From assembly GCA_900473185.1 (NCBI GenBank), contig UCKU01000045.1:1-37760 (forward strand): 37,760 nt of DNA. The letters are read 5' to 3'. Within the stretch, counting starts at the first letter, position 1. Every line of letters begins with the position of its first letter. A model generated the notes under the pieces. That model had not been told where the DNA came from, searched no databases, and saw nothing but the letters and a program-made list of their open reading frames with translations. Shown one piece after another: positions 31,192-37,760 of the stretch. Both the position numbers and the translations under genes were made by a program. The stretch is from Hyphomicrobiales bacterium. Its GTDB lineage: Bacteria > Pseudomonadota > Alphaproteobacteria > Rhizobiales > Rhizobiaceae.

Positions 31192-32244
31192 ATGATCAGG
31201 ACGGATGCTTCAAACTCGTTTGGAAAATCAAAAATGGTTCGACCGGTCCGTGCAATCATCATTGTAATGCTCGTGTTGTTTGTCGCCTTTGCATCGGCCT
31301 GGTCGTCGCTCGCGCTTTGGTACCGCTTGCCGTTGCCCGAGCTCGGCAGGCAAGCCAGCGCCATCTTGTTCGGGCTATTTGGCGTCTGGATCATCATGGC
31401 TCTCTTTGGCAGAAGGCGCTTTCGTGCAGTCCTCGCGTTTGCGTCCGCGTTCGTCCTTGTCCTCGTCTGGTGGAGCGCGATCAAACCGCCGGCAAATGGC
31501 GCGTGGGCTCCGGACGTCGCTCGTCAAGTCACCGGCGAATTCGACGGTGATCTGTTGACGCTGACAAATGTCCGCGATTTCGAGTGGCGCAGCGCCACCA
31601 ACTTTACGGAACGATGGACGACGCGCAGTTACGACCTGAATAAGCTGAAGAGCGTCGACATGTTCATGTCGTATTGGTCAGGTCCGACCATCGCGCATGT
31701 CATCATGAGCTTCGGCTTCGACGACGGCCGCTATCTGGCGTGGTCTATCGAAGTGCGTCGCCTTTCTGGGGGTTCGTTCTCACCGCTGGCAGACCTCTTC
31801 AAAAACAGTCCTCTGGTCATCCTCGCCGCAGACGAAAGGGATGTTATCGGCCTCCGCTCCAATTTTCGCGGCGAGGACGTCCAGATCTACCGTCTGAGGG
31901 CGACGCCGGCGGCTGCCAGACTTCTTCTGCGCGAGTATGTCTCCGACGCAAACGCACTCGCGGCCACGCCCGTCTTCTACAATTCACTGACGACCAACTG
32001 CACGACGACCATCGTCAAGATGATGCGCGTCGCAGGCGACGCCGTGCCGACGGACTGGCGCCTCGTCGTCAACGGATACCTGCCGGAATACGCCTATGAC
32101 CGGGGCGCGCTGGATACCTCGGTTCCCCTGTCGCAACTGCGGTCGGCCGCACACATCGCTGCAAGGGCGCACGACGACGGTGTTTCGCCGAATTTCTCGC
32201 GGGCCATTCGCGTCGGTGTCCCGTCACCGCAGGAGGCGTTGTGA
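31192..32244 (+). CDS. DUF4105 membrane protein
   Basis: A 350-residue protein with three N-terminal membrane segments (about 20-43, 55-73, 78-95) and a large periplasmic DUF4105 (Lnb N-terminal-like) domain containing NVRDFEWRS, YDLNKLKSVDMFMSYW, AHVIMSFGFDDGRYLAWSIEVRR and the conserved NSLTTNCTTTIVKM with its Cys. DUF4105 proteins are predicted cysteine-dependent envelope enzymes; the role here is unknown. The start could also be ATG 31234 (MVRPVRAIII), which begins closer to the first membrane segment; neither has a strong ribosome site. It ends before a short GC hairpin. Confidence 0.87.
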   Translation: MIRTDASNSFGKSKMVRPVRAIIIVMLVLFVAFASAWSSLALWYRLPLPELGRQASAILFGLFGVWIIMALFGRRRFRAVLAFASAFVLVLVWWSAIKPPANGAWAPDVARQVTGEFDGDLLTLTNVRDFEWRSATNFTERWTTRSYDLNKLKSVDMFMSYWSGPTIAHVIMSFGFDDGRYLAWSIEVRRLSGGSFSPLADLFKNSPLVILAADERDVIGLRSNFRGEDVQIYRLRATPAAARLLLREYVSDANALAATPVFYNSLTTNCTTTIVKMMRVAGDAVPTDWRLVVNGYLPEYAYDRGALDTSVPLSQLRSAAHIAARAHDDGVSPNFSRAIRVGVPSPQEAL

Positions 32245-32315
32245 ATCTTCGCCGAAGCGTTTGAGCAAGTAAAACGGCTAGGCAGGCAACACAATGCCTC
32301 CGGAGACTAGATTGG

Positions 32316-32332
32316 CCCCCGCGGGGCTTTTC
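32316..32332 (+). terminator. Short GC-rich terminator after the DUF4105 gene
   Basis: GCCCC-CGC-GGGGC (32316-32328) is followed by TTTTCG. The stem is only 5 bp but all G:C, and it lies 72 bp after the stop codon. Confidence 0.55.
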
Positions 32333-32470
32333 GTATTCGGCTAAGCACCACGGGCGTTCTTATCGCACGGCGTGGATACCCCGGTGGTGGTTTGCCTTGC
32401 GTTGAAGTCCAGCGGATCGCATACAGACCTAGCAACCTGATGCAAACATCGCGGCTTGGCTGTGATCGGC

Positions 32471-33046
32471 GGTTAGAATCCTTTCACATCAGGTCTTTTG
32501 TCAATTGTTCATCCGAGTGGCATTGAATTTCTCCTTGGTGAGCGGATCCGCGGTCTGAGCCCATAGCAATTACCGGCCCGTCCTCCGGCCTATTATAACC
32601 TCACATCGGGTCGCCGCTCGTGGCGGCAGCACCATTATTCCGCATTCGACGGGCACGGGCTCAGGAGAACGGGACCAAAACTCAAGATCGGTGTTTAAAG
32701 GCCAAAAGGATTCCCGGTCCGTCCACGTGGATCCGTCCGGACTGATCAGGCCCTGGGGATTCGAAGTATTGTTTCACAGGCACTTCCGGCTTCAGGCGGT
32801 TTTCATGATTGCACCTTCGATCACGACGCCGGAGCTCACTTACCTCCAAAGTGCAACGAGCAGCTTACGCGCGAGCGCCACGATCATTGGCGTCTTTAAG
32901 CGGCCTGTGTTCCGAGCAATGCGTTCTTTGAACCATAACGTTAATGTCGATTTCGGTTGATGTCGCAACCATAGCCACGCGAGCTCGACCATGGTGGCTC
33001 GCAAACGCGGATTTCCCGCCTTGGACACGCCCTGTTCGCGGTTGAC
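32471..33046. repeat. IS110-family 3' end repeat, copy B
   Basis: This segment aligns with 19505-20079 in direct orientation, about 13 kb away. Shared landmarks are TTTCACATCAGG near 32482, CGGTCTGAGCCCATAG near 32552 and GGCTCAGGAGAACGGGACC near 32657. It continues beyond copy A into a longer transposase frame to about 33652. Confidence 0.8.
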
Positions 33047-33652
33047 GTTACCGCTTTGCCAAGGGGAGGGGGCAAGGCCTGCGTACGATGCGATTTGGCG
33101 TCGGTTGTCGAAGTGTCAGAACAGCCCTTCCGTGTAAAGTATCGTAGCGAATTCCGGCCCTATTCCTTTGATGCCCAAAAGAGCGGTCGCTTCCTTGGGT
33201 GTCTCCGACGTCTCGTTGACGATCAAGGCATCTCGCTCTGCTTCTACAGCCTTGATTTGTGTGAGCAACAATTCGAGGCGATCGAGTTCTCTGCAGACTT
33301 CGGCCTTCAGGTGCTTTGATCGCGGACGGCCATCTCCAGTTCGGAGCTCGTCCAGACGCTGCCGTCGATCTCGATTGACGGGTTCGTACTCCCTTATTCC
33401 TTGCGTGAAGAGCAGTCCCTTTATGCGATTGACGTGGAAGACGCGCTCGGCAATCAGAGTTTTCCGCTCCCGCCCGATCCGTCGGTTGTCGTCTTCCTCG
33501 GGTGTCAGAAGCTTGACCACTGAGCATGCACGCGGCTCGCCGCGTTTCCATACAATCAAAGCGCGGATCAGCGTTTCGCCGTCGATACGATCAGTCTTCG
33601 CTCGACGATGTCGACGCGGCATGGCGATCGATGCGGCCTCTACCCGTGATCT
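32840..33652 (-). pseudogene. IS110-family transposase, N-terminally truncated with one nonsense codon
   Basis: One continuous frame from about 33652 to TAG 32840 is interrupted by a single TGA at 33116-33118. It starts inside the DEDD domain (IAMPRRHRRAKTDRIDGETLIRAL). It then runs through the inter-domain helices and IKAVEAERDALIV to the transposase_20 domain (ALLGIKGIGPEFATILYTEGLF, stop, HFDNRRQIASYAGLAPSPWQSG, NREQGVSKAGNPRLRATMVELAW). The first about 60 residues, with the first catalytic Asp, are missing. The stop is probably a C-to-T change of CGA. It is a dead element but much more complete than copy A. Confidence 0.82.
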
Positions 33653-33718
33653 GCGTCCCAGACGCGATCCCAGTCAGCAGCAGTAGAGGTATCAGGCGAC
33701 TTCATTTGTTTCAGCATC

Positions 33719-34138
33719 TTACCAATCTCCGCACAACTGAATCAAATTGCTGTAGAGCCCATCGCGGAACGTGAGGTTGTCAGGGAGGTGGTCGAAGAGC
33801 GCTACCTCGGTAGTTTCGTGAGACAACTTTACGGGCGTAAAGTTTTGACAGGTCGCCGTGACATAAATTGTGACGTGCCCACCTGACAACACGTAATGAC
33901 CACGTGGCCGAATACTTTCAATCGGTAGACCCGTCTCTTCGAGAGCTTCCCTGCGTGCTGTTTCCTCAATACTTTCCTTCGCTTCTCGATGCCCGCCCGG
34001 GAACTCCCATCCATGGCGCTCACCATTCCAAGCAAGCACAAGCTGCGAACCAAACTTCAAAAGGACAAGCACAGACTGGTAATCTTCTCGTGTCTTCTCA
34101 TGGAAGACCTCAAACTTCGCGACCTTACTTTCTTGCAT
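33719..34138 (-). CDS. Nudix hydrolase
   Basis: A 139-residue protein with a full Nudix box: Gly49, Glu55, Arg63-Glu64, Glu67-Glu68, Gly70 (GGHREAKESIEETARREALE continuing ETGL), the metal-binding site that cleaves nucleoside diphosphates linked to another group. The ATG at 34138 has AAAGAGAG upstream. The gene is downstream of the TetR gene on the same strand with a 95-bp gap and just before the IS110 relic. The substrate cannot be told from sequence; ADP-sugar, dinucleotide or oxidised-nucleotide hydrolysis are all possible. Confidence 0.9.
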   Translation of the reverse strand: MQESKVAKFEVFHEKTREDYQSVLVLLKFGSQLVLAWNGERHGWEFPGGHREAKESIEETARREALEETGLPIESIRPRGHYVLSGGHVTIYVTATCQNFTPVKLSHETTEVALFDHLPDNLTFRDGLYSNLIQLCGDW

Positions 34139-34233
34139 GACAGTAACTCTCTTTAAAAAAGCTCTGCACCGAACCAGCGGATTGGAAGATGGTCGAAGCC
34201 TATTTTGCGTTATCCTCGCTGACAATGCCAGCC

Positions 34234-34800
34234 TCAGCCCGTCCCGATGCCGTCTATGAAAACGTCTACAAGATGGGCAATTTGCGCCTGCTGAGAGCTT
34301 GCCTTCTCCGTCGCCAGTGAAATCGCGACCGCGATGCACACGATGTCGTTGAAAGTGATGTCATCACGAACGACGCGGGCGGCCTGGGCCTGTTTCAATA
34401 GCCTTGTACCTTCTGCGGTGGTTGCGAGACATCCCGGCGTTCCGGTTTCGAGTACCGTACCCAGCGATGCTGCCAGTCCGCGGTAGACATTCGTGTGCCG
34501 GACGAGTTCTTCCAGATAAGCGCGGATGGCATCAAGCGGATCAAGTTCGGCGTCTCTGGCCAGGCTGCTTTCAGCCAGAACCAGAAACCTTGCGCTAAAG
34601 GCGGCGGCCAGCAAGTCTTCGCGCGTCGGAAAGCGCCGATAGAGCGTTCCGATGCCGACCCCGGCGCGCTTGGCGACGTCGTCGAGGGACACACCGGCAC
34701 CCTTTTCAAGAAACACATCTTCAGCCGCAGCCAGGATGCGTTCCCGGTTTCTTAGCGCGTCAGCACGCAAGGAGATCTCGTCAGCCAAAATGTGTCCCAT
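34234..34800 (-). CDS. TetR-family transcriptional repressor
   Basis: A 188-residue regulator with an N-terminal TetR helix-turn-helix (RERILAAAEDVFLEKGAGVSLDDVAKRAGVGIGTLYRRFPTREDLLAAAF) and a variable ligand-binding C-terminus (LVRHTNVYRGLAASLGTVLETG). The ATG at 34800 starts right before the conserved part. It is divergent from an SDR gene across 77 bp that contain two operator-like palindromes, so it most likely represses both genes until a small ligand, perhaps the SDR's substrate, is bound. Confidence 0.93.
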   Translation of the reverse strand: MGHILADEISLRADALRNRERILAAAEDVFLEKGAGVSLDDVAKRAGVGIGTLYRRFPTREDLLAAAFSARFLVLAESSLARDAELDPLDAIRAYLEELVRHTNVYRGLAASLGTVLETGTPGCLATTAEGTRLLKQAQAARVVRDDITFNDIVCIAVAISLATEKASSQQAQIAHLVDVFIDGIGTG

Positions 34801-34803
34801 CCG

Positions 34804-34862
34804 TCTTGCTAAGTGGAGGATATCTCCATATAACAAGTGGAGCAATCCTCCACTTAGCAAGA
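34804..34862. promoter_or_regulatory. Double palindromic operator between TetR and SDR genes
   Basis: Two 21-bp sites with the form AAGTGGAG-N5-CTCCACTT lie at 34811-34831 (right arm imperfect, CTCCATAT) and 34835-34855 (perfect), 24 bp centre to centre. They are nested in a larger perfect inverted repeat of 18 bp, TCTTGCTAAGTGGAGGAT (34804-34821) and its complement at 34845-34862. The first site starts 11 bp before the TetR ATG and the outer arm ends 16 bp before the SDR ATG, so bound repressor would block both promoters. Confidence 0.85.
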
Positions 34863-34877
34863 AAGCGAGTTGCTGTC

Positions 34878-35621
34878 ATGGCGAAGAGGTTCGAGAACAA
34901 GGTCGTGGTGGTCACGGGCGGGACCGACGGTATTGGGTTGACGACGGCCCAGGCTTTCGCAGCCGAAGGCGCTCACATATACATCACAGGCCGCAGGCAA
35001 GAGCGACTGGACGAGGCGCTCAAGGAGATCGGCGACGGTGTTGTCGGCGTTCAAGGGGACGTCAGCAATCTGGCCGACCTCGACCGGCTCTACGCACGGA
35101 TCGAGAAGGATCGCGGACGGGTCGATGTTGTGTTTGCCAATGCCGGCGTGTCGGAATCTGCACCCATCGGCGGGATCGAGGAAGATCATTTCGCACGGGT
35201 ATTCGACATCAACGTAAAGGGCACAGTATTCACGGTGCAGAAGGCGCTGCCGCTGATGTCCGCCGGGGCTTCGATCATCCTGGCTGGTTCGGGAGCCGGC
35301 AGCAAGGGCTTTCCAAACCTCTCGATCTACAGCGCGACGAAGGCTGCGATTCGCTCGTTCGCGCGGACATGGACGGCCGATCTGCAGAGCCGGGGCATCC
35401 GTGTCAACGTGGTTTCGCCAGGCATGATCCTTACCCCGGCGATGCAGACATATCTGGAGAGCAATGCAGGCATCGAGGATTGGATGAAGCAAACGATTCC
35501 GTTTGGCCAAATCGGCAAAACAAAAGACGTCGCCAAGGCAGTGCTGTTCCTTGCATCGCACGAAAGCAGCTATGTCGGCGGCGAGGAGCTGTTCGTCGAC
35601 GGCGGTTTCGTGGCGGTGTGA
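34878..35621 (+). CDS. SDR-family oxidoreductase under TetR control
   Basis: A 247-residue classical short-chain dehydrogenase. TGGTDGIG at 13-20 binds the cofactor, NAG is at 88-90, Ser138, Tyr151 and Lys155 (SIYSATKAAIRS) are catalytic, and the C-terminal YVGGEELFVDGGFVAV closes the fold. The Arg39-Arg40 pair after the second strand favours NADP(H). The ATG at 34878 fits the family start; upstream in-frame codons cross the operator. It is divergent from the TetR gene. The substrate is unknown but probably linked to the repressor's ligand. Confidence 0.93.
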   Translation: MAKRFENKVVVVTGGTDGIGLTTAQAFAAEGAHIYITGRRQERLDEALKEIGDGVVGVQGDVSNLADLDRLYARIEKDRGRVDVVFANAGVSESAPIGGIEEDHFARVFDINVKGTVFTVQKALPLMSAGASIILAGSGAGSKGFPNLSIYSATKAAIRSFARTWTADLQSRGIRVNVVSPGMILTPAMQTYLESNAGIEDWMKQTIPFGQIGKTKDVAKAVLFLASHESSYVGGEELFVDGGFVAV

Positions 35622-35831
35622 TCTTCCGATGAAAGGTCTGCGAAGGCCGGCTGCTCGTTATTGAAACTGCGGGTACGCGCGCAGTCGGCTCCGCAGCTGG
35701 TTCTGCTCTTCGACTATGTAAAGCTGACGCCTTCGCTTGAACTAACCTGAACCTGATCATATCGAACACCGCAGATCTTTTCCGGCCATGGCCGCGATGA
35801 CGACAACGGTCTTGCCGCTTCCGTGAACGAT
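35622..35831. other. Intergenic region with possible P-loop relic
   Basis: No gene is supported. On the minus strand near 35778-35830 a short frame reads HGSGKTVVVIAAMAGKD, resembling a Walker A motif, but it has no start or continuation and could be the tail of a deleted gene or chance. Confidence 0.25.
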
Positions 35832-36458
35832 CTAGCGGGTCGTTTTCGCAAGCTCATCTTTTAGGCGGTCGGCATTCATCGGCACACAATAAACCGGCCT
35901 GCCGCGCTCGAATCGCCATCCCTCGGCGAGAGGACCGGCATCCACAGCGTCAAAGCCGAACTGGTCATAGAGACCTGAAACGACCGCCTTGTCGGTAGAA
36001 TTGTCGCCAGCCAGAGGGAGACCTCGACGTCCCGACGATCCGGCCGGCTGTCCATCCTTTTCAAGATCGTCCATGATGATGGCATTGAATGCCTTGACGA
36101 TCCGCGATCGCGGCAGGTGGCGTGCGAGCATTTCGCTTGTCGTCGTCTCGCCTGCGTCCAGTTCTGGAATGTGGCCATCTCGTTCGAAGTAGTAGTTGTT
36201 CGTGTCGATCACCAGTTTGCCCTCAAGTGGTTCAACTGGGATAGACCGATAGGCTGCGAGTGGAATGGCAATGACGACGAGCTCGCCAAAAGCGGCGGCC
36301 TCCTCGACGGTTCCTACTTGGCACCCAATGCTCCGGCTCAGGCTGAACAGGGTCTGAGGGCCGCGCGAATTGCTCAGCATGACAGAATGGCCCAAAGCGA
36401 CGGCTAGCTTTCCGATTGCGCGACCGACCATACCGGCCCCTATAATTCCAATTTTCAC
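35832..36458 (-). CDS. NADPH-dependent F420 reductase-like NAD(P)-binding protein
   Basis: A 208-residue Rossmann protein starting MKIGIIGAGMVGRAIGKLAVALGHSVMLSNSRGP, the GxGxxG motif at 7-12 and the Ser-Asn-Ser-Arg pattern typical of NADPH recognition in the F420:NADP oxidoreductase superfamily. VVIAIPLAAYRSIP, the VIDTNNYY strand and IVKAFNAI are also typical. In rhizobia without F420 such proteins are annotated only as NAD(P)-binding oxidoreductases; the electron partner is unknown. It is divergent from a LysR gene 101 bp away. Confidence 0.88.
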   Translation of the reverse strand: MKIGIIGAGMVGRAIGKLAVALGHSVMLSNSRGPQTLFSLSRSIGCQVGTVEEAAAFGELVVIAIPLAAYRSIPVEPLEGKLVIDTNNYYFERDGHIPELDAGETTTSEMLARHLPRSRIVKAFNAIIMDDLEKDGQPAGSSGRRGLPLAGDNSTDKAVVSGLYDQFGFDAVDAGPLAEGWRFERGRPVYCVPMNADRLKDELAKTTR

Positions 36459-36559
36459 GGCGTTTCTCCGACTAAGGTTGCAAACACGGGTTTAATTGAA
36501 CGCTAAGTTCGGATAAATCGCTAAAACACACAGACATTCCCAACCAAAAGGGGGCAATC

Positions 36560-37462
36560 TTGGACAGGCTTTCGAGCATGGCTGTTTTCGTTAAAGCCTC
36601 CGACCTCGGATCTTTTGCCGCAACCGCAGAAGCCATGGGAATGTCGCCCCAGATGGTTGCCAAACATGTTGTGTTCCTGGAAGACAGGCTTGGGACGGCC
36701 CTGCTTCACCGCACCACCCGGCGGCAAAGTTTGACCGACGTGGGAAGGGCCTTTTACGACCGCTGCAAACAGTTGCTTTCGGATGTCGAAGCGGCTGAAT
36801 CCATTGCCCACGACATGCGTTCCCAGCCAAAAGGCGTGCTGCGGGTCAATGCTCCGGTGACGTTCGGCTCTTACAGCTTGGCGCCATTCGTGACGCGGTA
36901 TCTGGATCGCTACCCCGGCATGCAAATCGACCTGACGCTCAACGACCGTTTCGTCGATCCGTTGGAGGAGGGGTTCGAGGTCATGGTCAGGATCGGGGAG
37001 GTCGACGACCCGTCGCTGATCGCGCTTCCTCTGACTCCTTATCGGCTTATTGTCTGTGCATCTCCGGACTATATTCTCCGGCGGGGCAGCCCCCGAACAC
37101 CGTCGGATTTAGAGCAACACGATTGTCTTGTTTATGGCGAAGGCCCTTCTTCAATTCCATGTAGCTGGCAGTTCACCCGCTGGGGCAAGACCGAGGAGGT
37201 AAGGGCTGCCGGCAGAATCCGCAGTAACGACTGGAAGGCGTTGTTGTATGCGGCGATCGCTGGCTATGGCATCACCTTAGGACCGGAAAGTGTCCTGAAT
37301 GGGGAAATCTCCGCCGGGCGCCTAGTTCAAGTTTTGCCCGATCATGAGGGCCCGTTTCGTCCAATGCACGTCGTCTACCCTGTTGGGCGCCGGCCTACCG
37401 CCAAGGTGCAGAGCTTCGTAGAAGCGCTGATCGATGAATTTGGGACGGACGCGCCCAGATAG
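36560..37462 (+). CDS. LysR-family transcriptional regulator
   Basis: A 300-residue LysR protein: MDRLSSMAVFVKASDLGSFAATAEAMGMSPQMVAKHVVFLEDRLGTALLHRTTRRQSLTDVG is the winged helix, and LRVNAPVTFGSYSLAPFVTRYL starts the effector domain. TTG 36560 is preferred because a GGGGG site sits 7 nt before it and the LDRLSSMAVFV start is what this subfamily has; an internal ATG at 36578 would cut it. It is divergent from the F420-reductase-like gene and probably controls it. Two CGCTAA direct repeats (36501-36506 and 36519-36524) lie in the shared promoter region. Confidence 0.92.
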   Translation: MDRLSSMAVFVKASDLGSFAATAEAMGMSPQMVAKHVVFLEDRLGTALLHRTTRRQSLTDVGRAFYDRCKQLLSDVEAAESIAHDMRSQPKGVLRVNAPVTFGSYSLAPFVTRYLDRYPGMQIDLTLNDRFVDPLEEGFEVMVRIGEVDDPSLIALPLTPYRLIVCASPDYILRRGSPRTPSDLEQHDCLVYGEGPSSIPCSWQFTRWGKTEEVRAAGRIRSNDWKALLYAAIAGYGITLGPESVLNGEISAGRLVQVLPDHEGPFRPMHVVYPVGRRPTAKVQSFVEALIDEFGTDAPR

Positions 37463-37470
37463 GCGACGCA

Positions 37471-37760
37471 GGAGTTCTGACGATCCTGTCACGACCGAAA
37501 CTACTCATCATCGATGAGCTCGGATATCTGCCTTTCGAAGCGAACGCGGCTCACACCTGTTCTTCCAACTGGTCTCTCGCCGCTACGAGAAAGGATCGAT
37601 CCTGATTACCTCAAATCGATCAGTCGGAGAGTGGGGGAGCGTCTTCGGAGACCCTGTTGTCGCCACCGCGATATTGGACCGCCTTTTGCACCATTCGACC
37701 GTGATCACCATTCGAGGCGATAGCTACAGGCTTCGCGAAAAGCGCCGTTCCGGCCTTCTG
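37471..37760 (+). pseudogene. IS21-family IstB-like ATPase, fragment, frameshifted (runs off the edge)
   Basis: The frame reads VLTILSRPKLLIIDELGYLPFEANAAH with the Walker B DEL. After a 2-bp excess in GCTCACACCTG (about 37548-37553) it continues LFFQLVSRRYEKGSILITSN then RSVGEWGSVFGDPVVATAILDRLLHHSTV to the window edge. The N-terminal Walker A part is absent. IstB is the helper ATPase of IS21 transposition, so this is a decayed copy; the end is beyond the window. Confidence 0.82.

Noticed and set aside
34652..35632. 326-codon open frame overlapping TetR and SDR genes
   Set aside because: It spans the divergent promoter and reads as Arg-rich nonsense, while TetR and SDR proteins in other frames are clear.
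1..37760. CRISPR array
   Set aside because: No series of short regularly spaced repeats and no cas-like genes; the only repeats are IS ends, operators and the tRNA-like pair.

Overview
The window looks like an accessory stretch of a Rhizobium-type alphaproteobacterial genome, probably a plasmid or a heavily remodelled chromosomal region (inference). Supporting signs are G+C-rich coding sequence, several DUF982 and DUF6894 small proteins typical of rhizobia, a pRiA4b ORF-3 family relic, and remnants of at least six kinds of transposable element (IS6, Tn3, two copies of an IS110-family 3' end, ISKra4, IS21).

Layout. 1-4474: a nitrogen-salvage-looking block with the end of an asparaginase, an amidase-signature hydrolase and two tandem RutA-like flavin monooxygenases on the opposite strand. 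A LacI-type regulator behind them has lost its DNA-binding half to an IS6-family insertion (4475-5293). 5520-8368: a beta-carbonic anhydrase, then a two-gene AbiEi/AbiEii-like (type IV toxin-antitoxin) operon preceded by two identical 20-bp palindromes. 8440-11406: debris (IclR fragment, Tn3 transposase fragment) and an intact serine resolvase. 11435-13836: an argG paralogue divergent from an Lrp/AsnC regulator, followed by a chorismate mutase. 13904-19421: a LysR regulator divergent from a co-oriented series of SDR, alpha/beta hydrolase, VOC protein, L,D-transpeptidase lipoprotein, secreted alpha/beta hydrolase and RidA-family protein.

19505-33652: a patchwork flanked by two directly repeated IS110-family 3' ends. 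It holds an XRE regulator with its operator, a broken thermonuclease, three DUF982 genes, small prophage-like genes, a LysE exporter with a frameshifted LuxR-type regulator, a VapBC-like pair whose toxin lacks the first catalytic Asp, a Fic/XRE pair ('mobile mystery proteins' B and A) and a DUF4105 membrane protein. 33719-37760: a Nudix hydrolase, a TetR-SDR divergent pair with a two-site palindromic operator, an F420-reductase-like NAD(P)-binding protein divergent from a LysR regulator, and an IS21 IstB relic running off the window.

Two themes stand out. Three TA-like modules sit within 25 kb, one of them an AbiE-like operon whose regulator carries a nuclease-like D...ExK signature. Single-base or two-base frameshifts and nonsense codons are concentrated in mobile and regulatory genes, while neighbouring metabolic genes are intact. 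The clearest regulatory architectures are the AbiE-like twin palindromes (6300-6374) and the TetR double operator (34804-34862).
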